From NCBI GenBank assembly GCA_013813615.1, contig JACCRJ010000273.1, positions 1 through 6,383 of the forward strand: a stretch of DNA of 6,383 nt. Reading direction: 5' to 3'. The stretch is from Lautropia sp. (lineage in GTDB: Bacteria > Pseudomonadota > Gammaproteobacteria > Burkholderiales > Burkholderiaceae_E). The number at the start of each line of letters is the position of its first letter. Position 1 is the first letter of the stretch. The notes below the pieces were generated by a model. That model searched no databases and was not told where the DNA came from. It was given only the letters and a program-made list of their open reading frames with translations. This document shows, piece by piece, positions 1 to 6,383 of this stretch. The position numbers were made by a program, and so were the translations under genes.

Positions 1-4
1 AGCT

Positions 5-60
5 GTAACAGCCGGTAAGACGGCCGCTATCGATGTCACTCGACGGCGCGATGTGTAACA
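5..60 (+). promoter_or_regulatory. Candidate OmpR-binding half-site array upstream of ompR
   Basis: Four GTNA-type hexamers lie on one helical phase: GTAACA at 5-10, GTAAGA at 15-20, GTCACT at 35-40 and GTAACA at 55-60. All starts are multiples of 10 bp apart. The first pair, with a 4-nt gap, has the same layout as the tandem half-sites (GTTACA-N4-GTTACA type) known for enterobacterial OmpR. The array ends 31 bp before the preferred ompR start, so autoregulation is a reasonable inference. No clear -35/-10 pair was found, the region is cut by the window edge, and binding is not shown by sequence alone. Confidence 0.3.
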
Positions 61-91
61 ACGGCTGGTGGAACCCGATATCATCGGCCGC

Positions 92-805
92 ATGAACCGC
101 ACCACCAAGAAACTCCTCGTCGTCGACGACGACGCCAAGCTGCGCGAGCTGCTCCACCGATACCTGACCGAGCAGCAGTTCGAGGTCGCCCTTGCCGGCG
201 ACGCGACGGCGATGAACCGGCTGATCCAGCGTGAAACCTTCGACCTGATCATCCTGGATCAGATGCTGCCCGGCGAGGACGGGCTGTCGATCATTCGGCG
301 CCTGAGGGCCGCAAGCGACCGCACGCCGATCATCATGCTGACGGCAAAGGGCGACGACGTGGACCGGATCATCGGGCTCGAGATGGGCGCGGACGACTAC
401 CTGCCCAAGCCCTTCAACCCCCGGGAGCTGGTGGCCCGGATCCATGCGGTGCTGCGCCGCCAGAGCCAGTTGGAGGCGCCTGGCGCGCCCTCGCAGGACG
501 CCGGCACGGTCAGCTTCGGCGCCTTCAGCTTCGACCTCGCCACGCGCACGCTTTCCCGCGACGGCGAGCGAGTCAGCCTGACCACCGGCGAGTTCTCGGT
601 GCTGAAGGTGCTGGTGCGTCATCCGCGGGTCCCGCTGTCGCGGGAGAAGCTCATGCTGCTCGCGCGGGGACGCGAGTACGGCGCCTTCGACCGCAGCCTC
701 GACGTCCAGATCTCGCGCCTGCGCAAGCTCATCGAACCGGACGTGCAGAATCCGCGCTTCATCCAGACGGTCTGGGGCGTAGGATACGTATTCGTACCCG
801 AGTAG
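92..805 (+). CDS. ompR: OmpR-family DNA-binding response regulator (OmpR)
   Basis: Cytoplasmic response regulator that accepts phosphate from EnvZ and binds promoters, classically those of porin and osmotic-stress genes. From ATG 92 it is 237 residues, close to E. coli OmpR (239). The receiver domain (about 7-122) has the acidic pocket D12-D14, the phospho-acceptor D56 in a LDQMLPGEDG stretch, the switch T84 and K106 in the PKPFNPREL motif. A linker follows, then the winged-helix DNA-binding domain (about 138-237) with the OmpR-typical ARGREYGAFDRSLDVQISRLRKLIE recognition region, here named by its key ends ARGREYG and RSLDVQISRLRK, and a TVWGVGYVFVP end. An in-frame GTG at 68 would add eight residues. 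Neither start has a clear Shine-Dalgarno sequence, so ATG 92 is chosen by family length and alignment. The residue after D56 is Gln, where E. coli has Leu. envZ follows after 71 bp on the same strand. Family identity is very sure; the regulated genes are not visible here. Confidence 0.95.
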   Translation: MNRTTKKLLVVDDDAKLRELLHRYLTEQQFEVALAGDATAMNRLIQRETFDLIILDQMLPGEDGLSIIRRLRAASDRTPIIMLTAKGDDVDRIIGLEMGADDYLPKPFNPRELVARIHAVLRRQSQLEAPGAPSQDAGTVSFGAFSFDLATRTLSRDGERVSLTTGEFSVLKVLVRHPRVPLSREKLMLLARGREYGAFDRSLDVQISRLRKLIEPDVQNPRFIQTVWGVGYVFVPE

Positions 806-865
806 GCTGGTAGCGGAACGCTTCGGCGCCTGCTGGTGACCCCCTCGCCGCCTGCCGAACATCAC

Positions 866-870
866 GAGGT
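866..870 (+). promoter_or_regulatory. Shine-Dalgarno sequence deciding the envZ CTG start
   Basis: GAGGT at 866-870 is followed by six bases and then CTG at 877. The reading frame of envZ has a TAG at 811-813 and no ATG, GTG or TTG between that stop and TTG 919. This ribosome-binding site therefore points to CTG 877 as the start. A second purine run, GGAGG at 896-900, lies 9 nt before another CTG at 910, but starting there would remove the basic residues ahead of the first membrane helix. Confidence 0.6.
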
Positions 871-876
871 CCGCCG

Positions 877-2280
877 CTGAGACTCAGCCTGTTCTGGAGG
901 ACCTTCGCGCTGATCGGGTTGCTGATCGCCGTCAGCCTGGGCGCCTGGTACCAACTCTACCGGGTGTTCGAACGCGCGCCGCGGACCGATCGCTTCGCCT
1001 GGGAACTCACCTCCATCGTGAACCTGACGCGCGCCGCGCTGGTCAGCGCGGCCGGTGACCGCCGAAGCGAACTGCTGGTCGACCTGGCGCGCAACGAAGG
1101 CGTCCGGGTGTACCCCCTGGAGCCCCAGGACCAGATCGAACCCTGGCCGGACCGCGAGATCGGCCAGATGGTGGAAGCGAAGCTCAAGGAACTACTGGGT
1201 CCCAGGACGCTGGTTGCAGGCAAGGTCAACGGCGAGAAGGCGTTCTGGATCAGCTTCGACATCGAGGGTAAGCAGTACTGGCTGATTGCGGATCCGAAAC
1301 GGCTGGCTCGACAATTGGGCAGCAACTGGGTCGAAGTGACGGTGACCGCCGTGCTGCTGGCGCTTATCGGCGCGCTGCTGATCAGCCGCCTGGTGAACCG
1401 GCCGCTCGCCAACCTGGCCCGCTCGATCGAGAAATTGTCGCGCGGCGAGCGGCCTCCGCGCCTGGGCGAGACCGGGCCGACCGAGATTTCGGGATTGAAC
1501 CGGCGCTTCAACCAGCTGGCCGGAGACCTGCATGCGATGGAGGCGGACCGTGCGGTCGTGCTTGCGGGCGTGTCGCACGACATCCGCACGCCGCTGACTC
1601 GCCTGCGCCTGGAGATCGAGCTGAGCAAGCTCGACGAGGCGAGCAAGGAGTCGATGGTGGAGGAGATCGACCGGATCGATTCGATCGTGAGGCAGTTCAT
1701 CGAGTTCGCCCGGCCACCTGAGTTCGCGGTCGAAGTCGTCGCCGTCGAGGGCGTGGTGGAGAAGCTGGCTCGCGCCTATTCGCGGGAGCGGGCGGAAGGC
1801 GTGCTGCGACTGCGCACGCGGCTTGAAGCAGGGCTGCAGTGGCAGGGGAACTCGATCATCCTGCAGCGGATTCTCGCAAACCTGCTGGAGAACGCGATGA
1901 AGTACGGGCGTTCGCAGGACGACGGCGTCGCCCGCGTCGACCTGCTGGGCAGGCGCCGCGGCAGGACCGTCGAGCTGGTCGTGCGCGACCGCGGTCCCGG
2001 GGCACCTGACGAGGCACTCGAAAGGCTCTCGCGGCCGTTCGCGCGGCTGGATTCCGAGCGGGGCGGCGTCGGCGGTTCCGGACTGGGCCTGGCGGTCGTG
2101 TCCCGGCTGGCCCGGCGAGCGGGCGGCGAACTCCTGCTGGAGAACGCACCGGCCGGCGGGCTGGTAGCCCGGGTCAGGCTTCAGGACCAGGGGCTGCAGG
2201 TGTCCGCGGCGCATGCCTACTCGTCGCGCGCCGCCCGCCACCGGCCGGTAGCGCAGTCTCAGCCGGCGACGACGCGCTGA
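877..2280 (+). CDS. envZ: EnvZ-type osmosensor histidine kinase, probable CTG start
   Basis: Inner-membrane sensor kinase that autophosphorylates and phosphorylates or dephosphorylates OmpR. From CTG 877 it has 467 residues (E. coli EnvZ: 450). It starts (M)RLSLFWRTF and has a first membrane helix at about 10-28, a periplasmic domain at about 30-150, a second membrane helix at about 151-171 (WVEVTVTAVLLALIGALLI) and a HAMP linker at about 172-225. The DHp helix carries the phospho-acceptor H234 in VSHDIRTPLTRLRLE, with T238 in the position used for phosphatase activity. The ATPase domain shows the N box with N339 (NLLENAMKYG), the G1 box D371-RGPG, and the G2 box GGSGLGL at 399-405. About 29 Ala/Arg/Ser/Gln-rich residues (439-467) follow the last recognisable kinase strand. 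The start is inferred from the Shine-Dalgarno site at 866-870 and from family alignment. The first conventional start, TTG 919, would cut into the first membrane helix. The pairing with ompR directly upstream supports the EnvZ name. Confidence 0.93.
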   Translation: MRLSLFWRTFALIGLLIAVSLGAWYQLYRVFERAPRTDRFAWELTSIVNLTRAALVSAAGDRRSELLVDLARNEGVRVYPLEPQDQIEPWPDREIGQMVEAKLKELLGPRTLVAGKVNGEKAFWISFDIEGKQYWLIADPKRLARQLGSNWVEVTVTAVLLALIGALLISRLVNRPLANLARSIEKLSRGERPPRLGETGPTEISGLNRRFNQLAGDLHAMEADRAVVLAGVSHDIRTPLTRLRLEIELSKLDEASKESMVEEIDRIDSIVRQFIEFARPPEFAVEVVAVEGVVEKLARAYSRERAEGVLRLRTRLEAGLQWQGNSIILQRILANLLENAMKYGRSQDDGVARVDLLGRRRGRTVELVVRDRGPGAPDEALERLSRPFARLDSERGGVGGSGLGLAVVSRLARRAGGELLLENAPAGGLVARVRLQDQGLQVSAAHAYSSRAARHRPVAQSQPATTR

Positions 2281-2295
2281 GTTCGGCTGCGACCT

Positions 2296-2769
2296 TCAGG
2301 CGTTGGTGAGCAGCACCACCGCCTGGGCTTCGATCCCGTCGCCACGCCCGAGGTAGCCGAGGCGCTCGTTGGTCTTCGCCTTCAGGTTGACCTGCGATGC
2401 GCCGCAGCCCAGCGCTTGCGCGATGGTGTCGGCCATTTGCGGAAGATACGCCGCAAGCCTCGGCTCCTGGGCGACGATGGTCGCGTCGACATTGCCGATG
2501 GCGTAGCCTGAGGCCCGCGCCAATGTCATCGCCCGCTGCAGCAGCAGCTGGCTGTCCGCGTTGCGGTAGGCGGGATCCGTATCGGGGAAATGCTGGCCGA
2601 TGTCGCCGAGGCCGGCGGCGCCGAGCACCGCGTCGGTGATCGCGTGCAGCAGCACATCGGCGTCCGAATGGCCCAGCAAGCCGCTGTGATGATCGATGCG
2701 CACCCCGCCGATCACCAGCGCCCTGCCCGGCACCAGCGCGTGAACGTCGTAGCCCTGCCCGATCCTCAT
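2296..2769 (-). CDS. ispF: 2-C-methyl-D-erythritol 2,4-cyclodiphosphate synthase (IspF)
   Basis: Cytoplasmic, trimeric MEP-pathway enzyme. It converts CDP-methylerythritol 2-phosphate to methylerythritol 2,4-cyclodiphosphate with release of CMP. From ATG 2769 it is 157 residues (E. coli: 159) and begins [12 protein letters not shown]. The zinc ligands D8, H10 and H42 are all present (GYDVH, and DADVLLH). Also present are [24 protein letters not shown], a [12 protein letters not shown] strand and the end motif [22 protein letters not shown] at 2790 would add seven residues. ATG 2769 is preferred because it matches the family start and has GAGGA (complement of 2777-2781) 7 nt upstream. It lies 27 nt after the ispD stop, so the two are probably co-transcribed. 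Its stop codon faces the envZ stop across 15 bp. Confidence 0.96.
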   Translation of the reverse strand: MRIGQGYDVHALVPGRALVIGGVRIDHHSGLLGHSDADVLLHAITDAVLGAAGLGDIGQHFPDTDPAYRNADSQLLLQRAMTLARASGYAIGNVDATIVAQEPRLAAYLPQMADTIAQALGCGASQVNLKAKTNERLGYLGRGDGIEAQAVVLLTNA

Positions 2770-2776
2770 GCGGCAA

Positions 2777-2781
2777 TCCTC
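2777..2781 (-). promoter_or_regulatory. ispF ribosome-binding site
   Basis: GAGGA on the minus strand, 7 nt before ATG 2769. It supports this start over the upstream in-frame GTG at 2790, which lies inside the repeated segment. Confidence 0.6.
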
Positions 2782-2785
2782 ATTG

Positions 2786-2819
2786 CTCACCCCGCATCAG
2801 AACTCACCCCGCATCAGAA
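2786..2819. repeat. Perfect 17-bp tandem duplication at the ispD/ispF junction
   Basis: The unit CTCACCCCGCATCAGAA occurs at 2786-2802 and again at 2803-2819 with no mismatch and no spacer. On the gene strand it reads TTCTGATGCGGGGTGAG. The first copy codes the ispD residues after LL (LMRGE). The second copy, shifted in frame by its 17-bp length, supplies the final Phe codon and the TGA stop of ispD. With a single copy, ispD would read on to ...MRGEQ and stop at the TGA overlapping the ispF ribosome-binding site. The duplication therefore changed the last ispD residue and widened the junction by 17 bp. Confidence 0.97.
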
Positions 2820-3573
2820 GGCGCAGCATGATCAGGTCTTCGACCGTCGTGATCTTCAGGTTGCGGCGTGAGCCGTTCACCATCAGGGGCCTCCCCCCTT
2901 CGGCTTCGATCGCGCCGGCTTCGTCGGTCACCGTCGGGTGCGCCTGCAGTGCACGGCGCAAGGCGCCGGCGCGGAAGACTTGCGGCGTCTGAGCGAGCCA
3001 CAGCCGGCTGCGGTCCACCGTACCGCCGCTGCGGTATTCCGCCGATGCCTCCAGCGACGCGACCGGATCCACCCGCTTGACGGTGTCCGCCATCGGAACG
3101 CACAGCAGCGCACCGCAGGTTTCATGCTCGAGCCGCGCACTCAGGCGCAACAGGCTGGCGGCGTCGATGCCCGGTCGCGCGGCGTCATGTACGTAGACCC
3201 AGTCGTGCTGGTCGATCACCCCGCGCTGCGCGAGCGAGGTGAGGCCGTTGAGGACCGTGTCGCGGCGCGTCTCTCCGCCGCGGCGGATCAGCTCGACGCG
3301 TTCATCTTTCAATCCGGCAAGCCGCGGCGCGATGTCGTCGTCGGGCCGCACGACTACAGCCACGTGGTCGAACCAGCTCTGAGCTAGAAACGCCGCGACC
3401 GAACATTCGAGGACGGTCCGGCCGCAGAGCTCCAGATACTGCTTCGGCACCCGCGCTCCCATTCGCATGCCGCTGCCGGCCGCAGGAATCAGCACGACAT
3501 GGCGCGGCGCGCCCTGTCGCGGCGCCTGGCTTCGCGTTTCTGCCGTGGCGCCCGGCTCAGCGGCTTGAGCCAA
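2797..3573 (-). CDS. ispD: 2-C-methyl-D-erythritol 4-phosphate cytidylyltransferase (IspD)
   Basis: Cytoplasmic MEP-pathway enzyme that joins methylerythritol 4-phosphate and CTP to give CDP-methylerythritol and pyrophosphate. The product is 258 residues (E. coli: 236). After a 25-residue Ala/Gln/Arg-rich leader come the nucleotide-binding loop PAAGSGMRMG (30-39) with R37, and PKQY with K44. These are followed by RRGGETRRDTVLNGL (97-111), VHDAARP (128-134), DTVKRV (163-168), TVDR with R188, LAQTPQVF, TDEAGAIEAEG and NLKITTVEDL with K240. R37, K44, R188 and K240 match the catalytic and substrate-binding positions of the family. The start is TTG 3573, with AGGGA (complement of 3583-3587) 9 nt upstream. 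An in-frame TAA at 3580-3582 rules out a longer form. GTG 3495 would give a more standard length but has no ribosome-binding site. The gene leads the ispD-ispF pair and diverges from mfd. Confidence 0.95.
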   Translation of the reverse strand: MAQAAEPGATAETRSQAPRQGAPRHVVLIPAAGSGMRMGARVPKQYLELCGRTVLECSVAAFLAQSWFDHVAVVVRPDDDIAPRLAGLKDERVELIRRGGETRRDTVLNGLTSLAQRGVIDQHDWVYVHDAARPGIDAASLLRLSARLEHETCGALLCVPMADTVKRVDPVASLEASAEYRSGGTVDRSRLWLAQTPQVFRAGALRRALQAHPTVTDEAGAIEAEGGRPLMVNGSRRNLKITTVEDLIMLRLLMRGEF

Positions 3574-3597
3574 GGCTTTTTATCCCTATGTAGATGG

Positions 3598-3627
3598 ATC
3601 TCTCCTGCAATCATCTCTCCTGCAAAC
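3598..3627. repeat. 15-bp tandem near-duplication in the ispD-mfd divergent region
   Basis: ATCTCTCCTGCAATC (3598-3612) is followed directly by ATCTCTCCTGCAAAC (3613-3627), 14 of 15 identical. On the minus strand, the ispD side, each copy reads TTGCAGGAGAGAT, which includes a purine-rich run resembling a Shine-Dalgarno sequence and a TTGCAG resembling a -35 element. The copies lie 25-54 bp upstream of the ispD start. They could be a duplicated regulatory element or a neutral slippage product; the sequence does not decide between these. Confidence 0.9.
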
Positions 3628-3666
3628 GTTACCGAGCCCCGTCCCCGGGTCGCGCCGCCGTGTCGC

Positions 3667-3672
3667 TAGAAT
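3667..3672 (+). promoter_or_regulatory. Possible -10 element for mfd
   Basis: TAGAAT matches the sigma-70 -10 consensus at five of six positions and lies 29 bp before the preferred TTG start of mfd, in a locally AT-richer patch. The DNA about 17 bp upstream (CCCGGG) is not a -35 box, so this is a weak call. If real, transcription would start near 3679 and would exclude the alternative GTG start at 3660. Confidence 0.3.
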
Positions 3673-3701
3673 CACGGACAGAATCAAATATCTGGATTGC
3701 C

Positions 3702-6383
3702 TTGGCTTTACCGCAAGATTCCGATCGATCAACCGGCCGCGCCGCCCTGCCGGCGCGTGGCCCTGCCACCGGGCATCCCGCTCCGCCGAAGCCGCCGCAG
3801 AGCCGGGCTGCGCGACGCCTGCCTGCGGGCCACGGCTCATCCGACGCGCTGCAACTCGCCCGTCTGATCCGCCCCGGCGAGCGGGCGGTGCAGGTGATTG
3901 TATGCGCCCACACGACCGATTGCGCCCGGCTCATCGCCGAGATCGGCTACTTCGCGCCGGGGCTCAGGATCGCCGGCCTGCCGGATTGGGAGATCCTTCC
4001 CTACGACCACCTGTCACCGCATCAGGATCTGGTATCGGAGCGGCTGTCGGCGATGTACGCGCTGCTGAGCGGCAAGCTCGACGTGCTGGTGGTGGCGGCG
4101 ACGACCGCCGCGCACCGGCTCTCCCCGCCCTCGTTTCTCGCGGCGCGCACCTTCGATTTCCGCAAGGGCCAGCAACTCGACGAACAGGGACTGCGCTCGC
4201 AGCTGACGATCGCCGGCTACGAACATGTGTCGCAGGTGATCCGTCCCGGCGAGTACGGCGTGCGCGGCGGCCTCATCGACATCTTCCCGATGGGCGCGGA
4301 GCTACCGTACCGTATCGACCTGTTCGGCGACCAGATCGACACGTTGCGCACGTTCGACCCGGACACGCAGCGCAGCCTGTATCCGGTCGATTCGGTGAGG
4401 CTGCTGCCGGGGCGCGAGTTTCCGATGGACGAAGAGGCGCGTACCGCCTTTCGCGGCCGCTGGCGCGCGCGCTTCGAGGGCGACCCGTCCAAGGCAACCG
4501 TCTACCGCGACATCGGCAACGGCATCGCCAGCAACGGCATCGAGTACTACCTGCCGCTTTTCTTCGACGAGATGGCGACGCTGTTCGACTACCTGCCCGG
4601 GCAATCCGTCATCGTGATGCACGGCGAGGTGCAGGAGACGCTGCTCGCCTTCCGCGACGACGCCGAGCAGCGCTACCGCTTCATCGGCAACGATGCGGAA
4701 CGTCCGGCGCTCAAGCCGCAGGAGATCTTCCTCGCAGCCGAGGAGTTCTTCGTGCGTGCCCAGTCGTTCACCCGCTTGGCGCTGCCGGCCAACCGCGGTG
4801 TCGACTGCCCGCTGCCGGCGGCAGATGGCGCACTCGATGCGGTTGCCGTGCCGCCGGTAGCGATCAACCGGCGCCTGAGCGATCCGCTGTCGCTGCTCAA
4901 GGAGGTCCTCGCCGCGCCGCCTTCGGTGCCGGGCGTCGTGGAGCGGCGCGTGATCCTGGCCGAATCAGCCGGCCGCCGCGAGACCCTGGTCGATCTGTTC
5001 TCCGAGGGTGGCCTGCGCCTGCCGGTCTTCGAGCATTGGGCGGAATTCGTCGCCAGCGGCGAGCCGATGATGCTGGGGACGGGGCTGGTTCACCGCGGCT
5101 TTCGCCGCTGCAGCGGAGAGCTGCTGCTGATAACCGAAAGCGAGCTGTTCCCCGGGTTCGTGCGCAACACCGGCAAGGGGCGCAGCGGACAGGCGACGCA
5201 GGTCGACAGCCTCATCCGGGACCTTTCGGAACTCAAGCCCGGCGACCCGGTGGTCCACGCCCAGCACGGCATCGGCCGCTACCAGGGGCTGGTCAACCTG
5301 GACCTCGGCGAAGGCTTGACTGAGTTCCTGCATCTTGCGTATGCCGGCGACGCGACCCTTTACGTGCCGGTGTCGCAGCTGCATCAGATCGGCCGCTACT
5401 CCGGGGCTTCGCCGGAGAGCGCGCCCCTGCACTCCCTCGGTTCCGGGCAATGGGAGAAGGCGCGGCGCAAGGCAGCCGAGAAGGCGCGGGACACCGCGGC
5501 CGAACTGCTCGACCTATATGCGCGCCGGGCCGCCCGGGAAGGGCATTCCTTCCGCTTCAACTCGGCCGATTACGAAGGCTTCGTCGAGGGCTTCGGGTTC
5601 GAGGAAACACCAGATCAGATCGCTGCCATCCATGCGGTCGTGCAGGACATGGTTTCGCCCCGCCCGATGGACCGGCTGGTCTGCGGCGACGTCGGATTCG
5701 GCAAGACCGAGGTGGCATTGCGCGCCGCCTTCATTGCGGCCGCCGGCGGGCGCCAGGTGGCGGTGCTCACCCCGACCACGCTCCTGGCGGAGCAGCACTT
5801 CCAGACGTTCAGCGACCGCTTCGCCAACTGGCCGATACGTCTGGCTGAACTGTCGCGCTTCAACAGCGCCCGGGAGTCCAAGGTGGCGATCGAGGGGATC
5901 AAGGCCGGCACGGTGGACATCGTCATCGGCACGCACAAGCTGCTCTCGCCGGACGTGAAGTTCAGCAACCTGGGACTGGTCATCATCGACGAGGAGCACC
6001 GCTTCGGCGTGCGCCAGAAGGAGCGGCTCAAGGCGCTGCGAGCGGAGATCGACGTGCTGACACTCACCGCGACGCCGATACCGCGCACGCTCGCGATGAG
6101 CCTCGAAGGGATACGGGACTTTTCGGTGATCGCGACGGCGCCCCAGAGGCGGCTCTCGATCAAGACCTTCGTGCGCAAGGAGATGGCCGGCACGATCCGC
6201 GAGGCGCTGCTGCGCGAGCTCAAGCGGGGCGGGCAGGTCTATTTCCTGCACAACGAGGTCAGCACTATCGAGAACCGCCGCCGCCAGCTGCAGGAACTAG
6301 TGCCGGAGGCGCAGATCAGGATCGCGCACGGCCAGATGCCGGAGCGCGAGCTCGAACATGTGATGCGGGACTTCCACCAGCAG
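3702..6383 (+). CDS. mfd: Transcription-repair coupling factor Mfd (3' end beyond the window)
   Basis: ATP-driven DNA translocase that removes stalled RNA polymerase at lesions and recruits UvrA for nucleotide excision repair. About 894 residues are visible from TTG 3702 (E. coli: 1148 in full), and the frame runs unbroken through the last base. A Pro/Arg/Ala-rich leader (about 1-45) precedes the UvrB-like module, which contains LPDWEILPYDHLSPHQD and GEYGVRGGLIDIFPMGAELPYR (split here as GEYGVRGG and DIFPMGAELPYR). R188, R204 and F208 fall where E. coli has the UvrA-contacting R165, R181 and F185. The RNA-polymerase-interacting domain begins near 505 (LKPGDPVVHAQHGIGRY). The motor shows Walker A GDVGFGKT (662-669), the DEEH box (763-766) and TATPIPRT (789-796). 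The window stops just after MRDFHQQ, so motifs V-VI and the C-terminal domain are absent. TTG 3702 has only a weak TGGA 5 nt upstream; GTG 3660 would add 14 residues. Confidence 0.96.
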   Translation, partial: MALPQDSDRSTGRAALPARGPATGHPAPPKPPQSRAARRLPAGHGSSDALQLARLIRPGERAVQVIVCAHTTDCARLIAEIGYFAPGLRIAGLPDWEILPYDHLSPHQDLVSERLSAMYALLSGKLDVLVVAATTAAHRLSPPSFLAARTFDFRKGQQLDEQGLRSQLTIAGYEHVSQVIRPGEYGVRGGLIDIFPMGAELPYRIDLFGDQIDTLRTFDPDTQRSLYPVDSVRLLPGREFPMDEEARTAFRGRWRARFEGDPSKATVYRDIGNGIASNGIEYYLPLFFDEMATLFDYLPGQSVIVMHGEVQETLLAFRDDAEQRYRFIGNDAERPALKPQEIFLAAEEFFVRAQSFTRLALPANRGVDCPLPAADGALDAVAVPPVAINRRLSDPLSLLKEVLAAPPSVPGVVERRVILAESAGRRETLVDLFSEGGLRLPVFEHWAEFVASGEPMMLGTGLVHRGFRRCSGELLLITESELFPGFVRNTGKGRSGQATQVDSLIRDLSELKPGDPVVHAQHGIGRYQGLVNLDLGEGLTEFLHLAYAGDATLYVPVSQLHQIGRYSGASPESAPLHSLGSGQWEKARRKAAEKARDTAAELLDLYARRAAREGHSFRFNSADYEGFVEGFGFEETPDQIAAIHAVVQDMVSPRPMDRLVCGDVGFGKTEVALRAAFIAAAGGRQVAVLTPTTLLAEQHFQTFSDRFANWPIRLAELSRFNSARESKVAIEGIKAGTVDIVIGTHKLLSPDVKFSNLGLVIIDEEHRFGVRQKERLKALRAEIDVLTLTATPIPRTLAMSLEGIRDFSVIATAPQRRLSIKTFVRKEMAGTIREALLRELKRGGQVYFLHNEVSTIENRRRQLQELVPEAQIRIAHGQMPERELEHVMRDFHQQ

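Noticed and set aside
822..859. Inverted repeat TTCGGC / GCCGAA between ompR and envZ
   Set aside because: A 6-bp stem with a 26-nt loop is too weak to call an attenuator or processing site.
957..1700. A 247-codon open frame on the - strand opposite envZ
   Set aside because: Ser/Arg-rich shadow with no domain; it overlaps the EnvZ sensor and DHp coding sequence.
1192..2241. A 349-codon open frame on the - strand opposite envZ
   Set aside because: Antisense shadow of a high-GC gene; no recognisable domain, and the + strand frame carries all kinase boxes.
2260..2289. Inverted repeat CAGCCG / CGGCTG across the envZ stop as a terminator
   Set aside because: Only a 6-bp stem with an 18-nt loop and no T-run on either strand; expected often by chance at this GC content.
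3579..3587. DnaA-box-like TTATCCCTA upstream of ispD
   Set aside because: Two mismatches to TTATCCACA, a single copy, and no origin-associated genes nearby.
3902..5323. A 473-codon open frame on the + strand inside mfd
   Set aside because: It is in another frame of mfd. The translation is Arg/Pro/Ala-rich without family motifs, while the frame beginning at 3702 gives clear Mfd sequence throughout.
5514..6251. Open frames of 245 and 202 codons on the - strand opposite mfd
   Set aside because: Low-complexity antisense translations overlying the conserved Mfd motor motifs; no start signals or motifs of their own.

Overview
The window is ordinary core chromosome from a GC-rich proteobacterium. 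The protein sequences read most like Betaproteobacteria: OmpR with an LPGEDG / PKPFNPREL signature, EnvZ with an RVFERAP-type periplasmic start, and adjacent ispD-ispF divergent from mfd. The class assignment is from memory of family sequences, not from a search. No mobile element, CRISPR array, tRNA or rRNA was seen, and no undescribed system is evident.

Layout: (1) 1-91, a short upstream region with helically phased GTNAC half-sites like those bound by OmpR. (2) 92-805, ompR, a response regulator on the + strand. (3) 877-2280, envZ, its partner sensor kinase, apparently started at a CTG codon behind a good Shine-Dalgarno sequence. (4) 2296-2769, ispF, and 2797-3573, ispD, both on the - strand. 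They are two enzymes of the methylerythritol-phosphate (MEP) isoprenoid pathway and are read ispD then ispF. The ispD/ispF junction carries a perfect 17-bp tandem duplication. (5) 3574-3701, a divergent intergenic region with a 15-bp tandem near-duplication and a possible -10 box. (6) 3702 to the right edge, mfd on the + strand, the transcription-repair coupling factor. It is open through the last base, with about 894 codons visible.

OmpR and EnvZ form a membrane-to-DNA phosphorelay, and the possible OmpR sites upstream suggest autoregulation. IspD and IspF catalyse steps 3 and 5 of the MEP pathway and probably share a transcript. Mfd is independent: it removes stalled RNA polymerase and recruits UvrA. 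The envZ and ispF stop codons face each other across 15 bp with no convincing terminator. Three of the five genes appear to use non-ATG starts (CTG for envZ, TTG for ispD and TTG for mfd). Long open frames inside these genes on other frames are GC-driven shadows and are omitted.
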